Origin: Bacteroidota bacterium
GTDB lineage: Bacteria; Bacteroidota; Bacteroidia; Chitinophagales; Chitinophagaceae
Direction of reading: 5' to 3'
Assembly (NCBI GenBank): GCA_018267575.1
Contig: JAFDYF010000033.1
Coordinates: 37,201 to 101,200 of the forward strand
DNA: 64,000 nucleotides
Under the pieces are notes generated by a model. That model was not told the origin of the DNA. It did not search any database and saw only the letters and a program-made list of their open reading frames with translations. Positions 9,403 to 16,042 of this stretch are shown one piece after another (the first letter of the stretch is position 1; the number at the start of each line of letters is the position of its first letter). The translations under genes and the position numbers were made by a program.

Positions 9403-10542
9403 TCATTGGATAGAAATAATTTGAGATTGAACCGACAATTTTGAAAAATGCTCCACGATCCTTTCACTATGGGTATCTGTAATAAAAATCTGTCCTTCGT
9501 TTTGTATGCAGGCCCACTCGAGCAGGTTATGCATCCGGTTTTCATCTAGTTTCTCGAACACATCATCCAGCAACAGTAATGGCGGAAACCCTTTTTCTTT
9601 TTTTAGGGTCTCAAATTCCGCAAGCTTTAATGCAAACAATAGGCTTTTTCTTTGTCCTTGGGAAGCGATTGCTTTAAAAGGCTGTTCGTAAAGCCTGAAA
9701 TCCAAATCGTCTTTATGGATACCCACGGTCGACCTTTGTAATAGAAGGTCTTTTTCCCGGCATTGCTTTAGCAATTGATCAAATGGCTGCCCCAATAATT
9801 GGCTTTCATATTGTATACCCACTGGTTCCTCCATACCGGCAATCTGAATATAAAAACCCTTCACGGCAGGGAGGAGTTCTTCCAAAAATTTTTTTCTTTT
9901 TCCAAAAACATAATTGCCCGCATTGACCAATTGCGCATCATATATATCCAATAGGTTGAAATCATGCGATCGTTTTTCGGCAAAGGATTTTAATAAACTG
10001 TTTCGCTGTTGCATCAATTTATTATACTGCATCAGGCTTTGTAGATAAGCACTATCCAATTGGCATAATAAGGCATCCATAAAGCGTCGACGCTCTTCGC
10101 TGCCATCCGTAATCATTTGCACATCATCAGGCGTGATGATCACCGCGGGGAATTTTCCAATATGAGCTGAAAACTTTTCATACAAAGCTCCATCCAGCAT
10201 AAATTCTTTTTTACCGGTCTCCCGAAGAATGCAAACTACCTGTTCCTCTTTACCGTGGGACTCAAACCTGCCCTCAATCCGAAACCCTTGCGCCCCATGA
10301 TGCACATTTTGCCCATCGGGCCTGCTGAAATAACTCTTGGTAAAACAGAGATAATAGATGGCATCCAATAGATTGGTCTTGCCCACCCCATTTTTTCCAC
10401 AGATACCAATGACCCGCTCCTGGAATCCAAAGGAGGATTTGGGGTAATTTTTGAATTGCAAAAGCGATATGGAATTGAGTCGGAACAAGATCCTGCAAGA
10501 TAAGTTGAGATATTGATTAAGTTGGCCGGAAAGCAAGGACAT
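9403..10542 (-). CDS. recF: DNA recombination/repair protein RecF
   Basis: RecF is an SMC-like ATPase that, with RecO and RecR, loads RecA at single-strand gaps. The 379-residue protein has the Walker A loop CGKNGVGKTN (residues 49-57), the ABC signature SQGQRKSLLFALKLAEFE and the Walker B segment PLLLLDDVFEKLDENR with the D-loop following. The ATG at 10542 gives ~20 extra residues before the usual start FRLNSISLLQFKNY; an internal TTG just before FRLNSIS would restore a standard N-terminus. dnaA, dnaN and gyrB are not neighbours here. Confidence 0.96.
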   Translation of the reverse strand: MSLLSGQLNQYLNLSCRILFRLNSISLLQFKNYPKSSFGFQERVIGICGKNGVGKTNLLDAIYYLCFTKSYFSRPDGQNVHHGAQGFRIEGRFESHGKEEQVVCILRETGKKEFMLDGALYEKFSAHIGKFPAVIITPDDVQMITDGSEERRRFMDALLCQLDSAYLQSLMQYNKLMQQRNSLLKSFAEKRSHDFNLLDIYDAQLVNAGNYVFGKRKKFLEELLPAVKGFYIQIAGMEEPVGIQYESQLLGQPFDQLLKQCREKDLLLQRSTVGIHKDDLDFRLYEQPFKAIASQGQRKSLLFALKLAEFETLKKEKGFPPLLLLDDVFEKLDENRMHNLLEWACIQNEGQIFITDTHSERIVEHFSKLSVQSQIISIQ

Positions 10543-10643
10543 GCCATCTTACGAACTTGAATAGGGTGTTTCTAAATTCAAAAACCGCAATTTGTTTTCA
10601 ACCTTTTAACCATCTATCCAACATCACGTTATGTTTCTTGCAA

Positions 10644-10677
10644 TTTGTGCAAATTTCCCCTTAACCCCTTATCTTTG
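10644..10677 (+). promoter_or_regulatory. pdhA promoter
   Basis: TTTG at 10644-10647 and TATCTTTG at 10670-10677 with a 22-nt spacer fit the Bacteroidota promoter consensus. The predicted transcription start (~10683) is only a few bases before the TTG start codon, so the mRNA is nearly leaderless. Confidence 0.5.
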
Positions 10678-10688
10678 CCAACCTAAAT

Positions 10689-11693
10689 TTGAGCAAATTG
10701 GCTACAAAATTCTCTAAAGAAACATATCTGTATTGGTATGAGTTGATGCAGCTTATTCGTCAGTTTGAGCTGATGGCAGAAGAAAAATATAAAATGGATG
10801 GCAAAATCCGTGGTTTTTTCCATGCCTATATTGGGCAGGAAGCCATAGCTGCGGGTTGTATGACGGCCACCAAGCCCGACGATACCTTTATTACCGGTTA
10901 CCGCGACCACGGTTTGGCGCTTTCCAAGGGCGTTAGTGCCAATGCCTGTATGGCGGAACTATACGGCAAAGCCACTGGTGCGGCCAAAGGAAAAGGTGGC
11001 AGTATGCACTTTTTTGGTGTGGATATGAAATTCTATGGCGGTCATGGTATTGTGGGCGCTCAGATAGGCACCGGTGCTGGCTTGGCCTTTGCTGAAAAAT
11101 ATAAGGGCACCGACAATGTATCCCTTACTTTTTTTGGGGATGGTGCTGCCCGTCAAGGGATGTTGCATGAAGTTTTCAACCTTGCCATGCTTTGGAAATT
11201 GCCCGTGATTTTTATTTGCGAAAACAATAACTATGCTATGGGCACATCAGTTGAAAGAACCTCCAATGTGGTGGATATCTATAAATTGGCGGATGCCTAC
11301 GAAATGCCCGGTGATTCCATCGATGGCATGAGCCCTGAATCGGTGCACGAAGGTGTTGCCCGTGCAGTAAAAAGAGCCCGTGAAGGCGGCGGTCCCACTT
11401 TAATCGAAATCAAAACCTATCGCTATAAAGGCCATTCCATTTCTGACCCACAGAAATACAGAACCAAGGAAGAAGTGGAAGAATATAAACAGCGTGACCC
11501 CATCCAAATGGTATTGGATACTATTTTGAAACAGAAATTTGCAAGCCAACAGGAGATCGATGCCATCAACAAAAGGATATCTGATATTGTAACCGAATCC
11601 GTGAAATTTGCGGAAGAATCCCCATGGCCCAACGATGATGAGGTTTTGAAAGATGTTTATATCGATAAAAACTATCCATTCATCGTAGATTGA
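10689..11693 (+). CDS. pdhA: Pyruvate dehydrogenase E1 component, alpha subunit
   Basis: PdhA binds thiamine diphosphate with PdhB and decarboxylates pyruvate in the pyruvate dehydrogenase complex. The 334-residue protein shows RGFFHAYIGQEAIAAG, YRDHGLALSKG, GKGGSMHFF, and the ThDP/Mg motif GDG (residues 150-152) ending in ENNNYAM (~178-183), plus the phosphorylation-loop-like segment YRYKGHSISDPQKYR. No ATG precedes the conserved region and a stop codon lies just upstream, so translation starts at TTG, at 10689 or at a second TTG at 10698. E1-beta and E2 genes are not adjacent; the next gene is a TPR protein 50 nt downstream. Confidence 0.95.
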   Translation: MSKLATKFSKETYLYWYELMQLIRQFELMAEEKYKMDGKIRGFFHAYIGQEAIAAGCMTATKPDDTFITGYRDHGLALSKGVSANACMAELYGKATGAAKGKGGSMHFFGVDMKFYGGHGIVGAQIGTGAGLAFAEKYKGTDNVSLTFFGDGAARQGMLHEVFNLAMLWKLPVIFICENNNYAMGTSVERTSNVVDIYKLADAYEMPGDSIDGMSPESVHEGVARAVKRAREGGGPTLIEIKTYRYKGHSISDPQKYRTKEEVEEYKQRDPIQMVLDTILKQKFASQQEIDAINKRISDIVTESVKFAEESPWPNDDEVLKDVYIDKNYPFIVD

Positions 11694-11743
11694 TTTTTCC
11701 ACTAACCAGAACCCCATTTTAAAAACAAATTAAGACATCAATA

Positions 11744-12424
11744 ATGACAGAGATTAAGAAACATGTTCATTTGGAAGAAGAAAAAAACGTGGTAGCAGAT
11801 GTTGAACTGTTCTGGAATAAATATGGGAAAATGGTAAGCTATGGCATTTCAGCCATCGTAATCCTGATTGCCGCCTATTTGGGTTATAAGAATTTTGTTC
11901 AGGAACCCAATGAGAAAAAAGCCTCGGAAGCAATGTACCATGCCGAAGAATATTTCCGGATGGATTCAGTGAAACTTGCTTTGAACGGCGATAACATCAA
12001 TCCCGGCTTCGCCAAAATCGTTTCCAAATATAGCGGTACAAAGGCAGCCAATCTGGCTTCTTTTTATGCAGGCTCCTGCTATCTGAAATTGGGCGATTAT
12101 AATAATGCCGTTAAATACCTTAAAGATTTCTCCACTTCTGCCCAACAACTACAGGCAAAAGCCTATGGATTATTGGGTGATGCCTATTCCGAGCTGAATA
12201 AAAAGGACGATGCCATTGCTGAATATAAAAAAGCAGGCACCCTTTTCGAAAAGGACGACCTCATTTCCCCTGAATATTTGTTCCGTGCTGGTTATTTGTA
12301 TGAGAGTATGGGAAAAAATAAAGATGCCATTGAAATGTATCAGACCATCAAGGATAAATACCCCAACTCCCAAAGAGGCGCAGATATAGATAAATACCTA
12401 GCCAGGTTGGGTGAGACCAAATAA
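11744..12424 (+). CDS. Membrane-anchored TPR protein (YfgM-like)
   Basis: A 226-residue protein with a short cytoplasmic N-terminus, one transmembrane helix (~residues 33-50, SYGISAIVILIAAYLGY) and a periplasmic TPR-like domain: repeats such as LGDYNNAVKYLKDF, LGDAYSELNKKDDAIAEYKKAG and LYESMGKNKDAIEMYQTIKDKYP. The layout is that of the YfgM family (TPR_21), which in E. coli is an ancillary chaperone at the Sec translocon. It sits between pdhA and ribH and may share the pdhA transcript. Role inferred from architecture only. Confidence 0.85.
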   Translation: MTEIKKHVHLEEEKNVVADVELFWNKYGKMVSYGISAIVILIAAYLGYKNFVQEPNEKKASEAMYHAEEYFRMDSVKLALNGDNINPGFAKIVSKYSGTKAANLASFYAGSCYLKLGDYNNAVKYLKDFSTSAQQLQAKAYGLLGDAYSELNKKDDAIAEYKKAGTLFEKDDLISPEYLFRAGYLYESMGKNKDAIEMYQTIKDKYPNSQRGADIDKYLARLGETK

Positions 12425-12438
12425 AAGGAAATGGATCA

Positions 12439-12461
12439 GGTTTGGGAAGATTGCCTAAACC
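12439..12461 (+). terminator. Hairpin between TPR gene and ribH
   Basis: GGTTTGGG pairs with CCTAAACC (7 of 8 positions) around a 7-nt loop, starting 15 nt after the TPR stop codon. The following bases are only moderately T-rich, so it could be a weak terminator or a processing hairpin. Confidence 0.3.
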
Positions 12462-12477
12462 TTTAACCTTAAACCAC

Positions 12478-12960
12478 ATGGCAGAAATTAGCAACAGTAA
12501 AATATTAGATACCACAGGCATCCAAAACACAGCGGATGCCTGTGTTGTTATTGTGCGTACCGAATGGAATGCGAAGATTGTGGATGCTTTGGAGGCCGGT
12601 TGTCTGAAAACATTAGCCCAGCATTCTGTAAAAAAGATAAAAATCATTAATGTACCGGGTGCTTTCGAGATTGGTTTCGCCATAAAAAAATATTGGACCA
12701 CCCATTTTGATCAGCCAGATAAACCCGATGTTTTTATAGCTATGGGCTGCGTACTCAGGGGCGACACACCGCATTTTGATTATGTATGTAAAGCAGTTAC
12801 CGATGCGATTGTGCATTTAAATTTGACATTGCCCGTGCCTACCATATTTGCAGTGCTTACTGTTGACAACCAGCAACAGGCAGATGAAAGGATCGGCGGG
12901 AAACATGGACATAAAGGTGAGGAAGCAGCTATTACTGCGTTGAAAATGATTAATATATAG
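12478..12960 (+). CDS. ribH: 6,7-dimethyl-8-ribityllumazine synthase
   Basis: RibH condenses a ribityl-amino-uracil with dihydroxybutanone phosphate, the penultimate step of riboflavin synthesis. The 160-residue protein has VVIVRTEWNAKIVDALEAG, VPGAFEIGFAIKK, MGCVLRGDTPHFDYVCKAV (with the catalytic His) and FAVLTVDNQQQADERIGG, which binds the phosphate. Starting at the ATG at 12478 gives the family N-terminus; an upstream in-frame TTG overlaps a hairpin and is unlikely. Other rib genes are not in the window. Confidence 0.96.
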   Translation: MAEISNSKILDTTGIQNTADACVVIVRTEWNAKIVDALEAGCLKTLAQHSVKKIKIINVPGAFEIGFAIKKYWTTHFDQPDKPDVFIAMGCVLRGDTPHFDYVCKAVTDAIVHLNLTLPVPTIFAVLTVDNQQQADERIGGKHGHKGEEAAITALKMINI

Positions 12961-13082
12961 GGTGGAGGGATTGAGGTGGAGGTCATAGGGTAAGTCACTT
13001 ACTGATGAAGACCCCCAATACTAGAAAACTATATATTCTTAACCCTTTATGGATATTTTCAGACTCAAATTCTCAAAATCTC

Positions 13083-13799
13083 ATGAACGTACAAATATTT
13101 ATTCCCTGCTTTGTTGACCAGCTTTACCCACAGACTGCATTCAATATGGTTAAGGTATTGGAAAAAGCGGGTTGTACGGTTCAATACAATACCAACCAGA
13201 CCTGCTGTGGCCAACCTGCTTTCAATGCAGGGTTTTGGGAGGAGTCAAAAGCGGTTTGTTCCAAATTCCTCAAGGATTTTGCAGGTAGCGATTATATTGT
13301 GGCACCCAGTGCTTCCTGCGTTGGGTTCGTCAGGAATTATTACCCCAAATTATTTGACAATTCTTCGGTACATAATGATGTAAAAGATATGGAGAAGCGG
13401 ATTTTTGAATTCTCCGACTTTATGGTCAATGTGCTGCAAGTGGAAAATGTCGGAGCGAGTTTGCAAGCCAAAGCAACCTATCACGACTCCTGTGCCGGTC
13501 TTCGGGAATGCAAGATCAAAGAAGAGCCGCGCAAACTATTAAGCAACGTAAAAGGACTCGAACTGATTGAAATGAACGATGTGGAAACCTGTTGTGGTTT
13601 TGGCGGCACATTTGCGGTAAAGTTTGAGCCCATCTCTGTGGCCATGGCCGAACAAAAGATAAACAATGCACTAGCAACCGGGGCAGAGTATATCATATCC
13701 ACCGATCTTTCCTGCCTCATGCATATTGATGGGGTTATCCGCCACAAAGGCCTTGCATTAAAAACCATGCATATTGCTGATGTGCTTGCCAATTCATAG
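13083..13799 (+). CDS. lutA: LutA/YkgE-type Fe-S oxidoreductase subunit
   Basis: A 238-residue protein with two CCG (cysteine-rich) domains: the first has the segments VQIFIPCFVDQLYPQTA and CCGQPAFNAGF, the second YHDSCAGLRECKI and ETCCGFGGTFAVKF. These domains bind iron-sulfur clusters in heterodisulfide reductase HdrB and in LutA/YkgE, the small subunit of L-lactate oxidation. The length is that of LutA. lutB and lutC do not follow: the next genes are accessory. The start is the ATG at 13083; an upstream ATG at 13005 is in frame but adds atypical residues. Assignment of lactate as substrate is inferred. Confidence 0.88.
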   Translation: MNVQIFIPCFVDQLYPQTAFNMVKVLEKAGCTVQYNTNQTCCGQPAFNAGFWEESKAVCSKFLKDFAGSDYIVAPSASCVGFVRNYYPKLFDNSSVHNDVKDMEKRIFEFSDFMVNVLQVENVGASLQAKATYHDSCAGLRECKIKEEPRKLLSNVKGLELIEMNDVETCCGFGGTFAVKFEPISVAMAEQKINNALATGAEYIISTDLSCLMHIDGVIRHKGLALKTMHIADVLANS

Positions 13800-13832
13800 A
13801 TGGTAATAAGGATTGGGTAAGCAAAACGTACA

Positions 13833-13879
13833 CTGGCGATGATATGCAGCCTAGCCTTGTGGTGCTGGGTATACGTGCC
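13833..13879 (+). repeat. Palindromic dispersed repeat, copy 1
   Basis: A diverged member of the family seen also at 14909, 15006, 15775 and 18534. It shares CTGGCG, GATATGCAGC and GGGTAT-CGTGCC, and its ends are weakly inverted (ctggc / gtgcc). It lies 33 nt after the lutA-like stop codon. Confidence 0.6.
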
Positions 13880-14000
13880 TAGCAAAAAATCATCGCATCA
13901 ATGCCAAACACTTCGACTTTTTTTTAACCACCCAATCTGTGGCAAAGACCTTTGATCTATCAGGCAAAACTGTAAGGTAAAGACTGGGCAAAAAAAATGG

Positions 14001-14414
14001 TTAATATTCTGTAACCCTTGCATTTGGCTGTGCCCTTGCTGCTGGAGTTTCCCTACCCTGTATTTCTTGATCACTGATCCCCAAATATTTTTTGACTTTC
14101 AGATAAAGCATATATCTGGCTTCCTCAATACTCTTGCCCTCGCGTAAAAATCGCAGGGCTATGCCCGTCCATTTCCGGTACAACCGGATATCTTTCTTGT
14201 CCTTATCGACCAACCTATAAACACAGGAGGCGATACGGGATGCCCGGCCGAACAGGCCCGCATTTTCCATCGTTTTCCCGAAGGCCTTGTCCTCTTTCAC
14301 ACGCTTACCATCCAGGCTGCTTTTGGAGCGAGCATAGAAATGCCTTCCCATTTGGTAATAGGTAATACCACGCAAAGTGCCAGTGATAAAGAATGGTCCA
14401 ACCTGTCTTGCCAT
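14001..14414 (-). CDS. Conserved hypothetical protein, MARQ-type family
   Basis: A 137-residue basic protein. It begins MARQVGPFFITGTLRGITYY and carries YARSKSSLDGKRVKEDKAFGKTMENA, a layout I recall from an uncharacterised family often present in many copies per genome in Bacteroidota. The middle is helical (LFGRASRIASCVYRLVD) and the tail is Ala/Pro rich and probably disordered. No signal peptide or membrane segment is visible. The start at 14414 is chosen for its match to this family; an upstream ATG at 14492 would add 26 residues. Function unknown. The gene is flanked on both sides by dispersed repeats, which suggests an insertion-prone region. Confidence 0.65.
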   Translation of the reverse strand: MARQVGPFFITGTLRGITYYQMGRHFYARSKSSLDGKRVKEDKAFGKTMENAGLFGRASRIASCVYRLVDKDKKDIRLYRKWTGIALRFLREGKSIEEARYMLYLKVKKYLGISDQEIQGRETPAARAQPNARVTEY

Positions 14415-14590
14415 GGTTTTTGATTGCACAAAAACAATGCCCATCCGCCCGGGGAGCCGGCCCAAGCCCCAATAAAAAAGCCCCGATATCATATATTTTT
14501 AAAACATATCAAATAAGACAAAGATGCATCCCGTTCAGGCACAGAAAGAGAGGGTTTAATATATGGTTGATATCTGTAAGCCATAGGCCT

Positions 14591-14665
14591 ACTGTATGGA
14601 TCATGTATGGGTTCAGTATAGTTAAAGCGCATGTTCAGTATGGATACTGTATGGATCATGTATGG
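14591..14665. repeat. Direct repeat with 55-bp period
   Basis: ACTGTATGGATCATGTATGG occurs at 14591-14610 and again without change at 14646-14665. TTCAGTAT also recurs between them (14612 and 14634), and GTATGG is repeated throughout. No inverted symmetry or coding potential is evident. Confidence 0.7.
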
Positions 14666-14908
14666 CCTAAGTGTACTTACTGTATGAGCAAAGTATAAAT
14701 TAAACAGCTTTACTTGAAACCATGGTTGGTCCTACTATCTTCACCCAATCAGTGAATCAGTGGCAATTTGAACGTGAATGGTCAATGATGAACAGTGAAA
14801 ATTTCAGAATTGACTATTAACCATTACAAGTCATGCCGACAAGAAATTCATAACAAGAACAAAATCATTCCCAATCAGTGAATCAGTGGCTTCCCCTTTT
14901 CGTTCAAA

Positions 14909-14957
14909 CTGGCGCGGATATGCAGCTTTGCTTTTTGTGCGGAGGGGTATCCGTGCC
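14909..14957 (+). repeat. Palindromic dispersed repeat, copy 2
   Basis: The best-preserved copy. The left end CTGGCGCGGATATGCAG and right end GGGTATCCGTGCC are inverted relative to each other (GGCGCGGATA against TATCCGTGCC), so the transcript would fold into a hairpin with a ~25-nt loop. It is preceded by the sequence AATCAGTGGC, which also precedes copy 5. Confidence 0.75.
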
Positions 14958-15005
14958 CAAACAAGGAAACATAAAGGTATTCCCGTGAATTTATGAATGG
15001 ACATA

Positions 15006-15056
15006 ACTGGCACAGATACGCCAACGTTCATTACCCGCAATGCATATCCCCGCCAG
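15006..15056 (-). repeat. Palindromic dispersed repeat, copy 3 (inverted)
   Basis: Read on the minus strand it begins CTGGCGGGGATATGCA and ends GCGTATCTGTGCCAG. It is oriented opposite to copy 2, about 50 bp away, so copies 2 and 3 form a larger inverted pair. Confidence 0.65.
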
Positions 15057-15111
15057 GCTGAGATGTTTGGCCAAGCTCAAACTTTGCTGTAATGCGCTTG
15101 ACCCAAAAAAT

Positions 15112-15142
15112 TTTGAGTATATACCAAAAATATATACTTTTA
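15112..15142 (+). promoter_or_regulatory. Toxin-antitoxin promoter with operator in the spacer
   Basis: TTTG (15112-15115) and TACTTTTA (15135-15142), separated by 19 nt, form a Bacteroidota-type promoter with one mismatch in the -7 box. A perfect inverted repeat, GTATATA at 15117-15123 and TATATAC at 15131-15137, fills the spacer and overlaps the -7 box. A ribbon-helix-helix antitoxin bound there would block transcription of its own operon. Confidence 0.6.
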
Positions 15143-15158
15143 TGGTTAAAGTCATTTT

Positions 15159-15392
15159 ATGAAAACACTATCTTTAAAACTAGATGATGAAATCTATTCA
15201 GAAACAGAAAAAGTGATTTCAAAATTAAAGCGGCCTCGCAACAGATATATTAACGAAGCTTTGAGTTTGTATAATCAATTTCAAAATCGGCGGCTTGTTA
15301 AAGCACAACTCAAAAAAGAATCCAAACTCGTGGCAGAAGACTCCTTGGAAGTGTTATCCGAATTTGAAAAGCTTTACCAAAATGAAGATTAA
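15159..15392 (+). CDS. Ribbon-helix-helix antitoxin, MazE-like
   Basis: A 77-residue protein that starts with a beta-strand typical of RHH DNA-binding domains (MKTLSLKLDDEIYSETEKV), followed by two helices (RPRNRYINEALSLYNQF), and ends in an acidic tail (SLEVLSEFEKLYQNED) that would fold over the toxin. It neutralises the downstream MazF-like toxin and very likely represses the operon through the inverted repeat in its promoter. It overlaps the toxin gene by 11 nt, which implies coupled translation. The A+T-rich codon use differs from the housekeeping genes and suggests recent acquisition. Confidence 0.85.
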   Translation: MKTLSLKLDDEIYSETEKVISKLKRPRNRYINEALSLYNQFQNRRLVKAQLKKESKLVAEDSLEVLSEFEKLYQNED

Positions 15393-15717
15393 ACAGTTCG
15401 ACATTTGGCTTGCAGATTTAAATCCAACTGTTGGGACAGAACCTGGGAAAACAAGACCAGTGGTTGTCATCCAAACTGATTTACTTAATGAAACACATTT
15501 ATCAACTATTGTATGTCCTGTTACTACAAACGTAAAGAGCGATGTGGAATTACTTAGAGTTCACCTACAGCAGAATCAGCTTTCGAAACTAAGTGACATA
15601 CTAGTCGACCAAATTAGAGCTATCGACAACCGTCGCTTAATCAAAAGACTTGGCAAATTAACGAAGACACAAATCGAAAGACTTCGAAACAACATCAAAA
15701 TAGTATTAGACCTTTGA
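15382..15717 (+). CDS. MazF/PemK-type endoribonuclease toxin
   Basis: The 111-residue protein shows the MazF/PemK fold signature: KQFDIWLADLNPTVGTEPGKTRPVVVIQ with the conserved Gly-x-Glu and Lys-x-Arg-Pro, then LSTIVCPVTTN and the C-terminal strand LSDILVDQIRAIDNRRL, whose Asp-Gln-Ile-Arg is conserved. MazF toxins cut mRNA at short sequence motifs and stop growth until the antitoxin is restored. The ATG at 15382, inside the end of the antitoxin gene, gives the usual length; upstream starts in this frame are spurious. Confidence 0.93.
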   Translation: MKIKQFDIWLADLNPTVGTEPGKTRPVVVIQTDLLNETHLSTIVCPVTTNVKSDVELLRVHLQQNQLSKLSDILVDQIRAIDNRRLIKRLGKLTKTQIERLRNNIKIVLDL

Positions 15718-16042
15718 TAGTACTTCTGCCTACATGGGGAATGGCTTTATATCATACGCTTGTACCAATACAAGCTGGCGCGGATATGCAGCTAAGCATT
15801 TGTGAGGATGGGTATCAGTGCACAGGCAAACAAACAATATTATATTCTCTTAACTTCACAGATTAACAAGTAGCAGGAATAGATAAGTAAAAGCTTATTT
15901 TTCCACAGTTTATTTGAGCTAGGGTAATGTCGACCCGCTTCTGGAGCAGCATTTTTGCTATTATATAGAATAACAATTTGATAATGTAATATGTGGCAAA
16001 ATTTAGGGTTATCAGGCTAGTTTATATTCAATTTAAAATCCC
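15718..16042. other. Gap with repeat copy 4
   Basis: A 325-bp A+T-rich gap without coding potential, holding one palindromic repeat copy (15775-15822). No terminator was recognised after the toxin gene, and no clear promoter is visible before the permease gene. Confidence 0.5.
15775..15822 (+). repeat. Palindromic dispersed repeat, copy 4
   Basis: It starts CTGGCGCGGATATGCAGCT, identical to copy 2 over its first 18 bases, and continues AAGCATTTGTGAGGATGGG before TATCAGTGCA. The centre resembles copy 5 (GTATTTGTCTGGATGGGTAT), which links the two sub-types. Confidence 0.7.

Larger units (their letters stand above)
14415..15158. other. Long gap with several repeat elements
   Basis: No convincing gene is present. 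The gap holds a 55-bp-period direct repeat (14591-14665), two copies of AATCAGTGAATCAGTGGC (14746 and 14873 regions), two copies of the palindromic repeat (14909 and 15006, in opposite orientation), and the promoter/operator of the toxin-antitoxin pair at its right end. Confidence 0.6.

Noticed and set aside
14393..14698. 101-codon plus-strand frame across the direct repeats
   Set aside because: It is antisense to the start of the MARQ-type gene and continues into repeats; composition is not gene-like.
14746..14890. Possible CRISPR-like array from the two AATCAGTGAATCAGTGGC copies
   Set aside because: Only two copies ~127 bp apart, no regular spacers and no cas genes.
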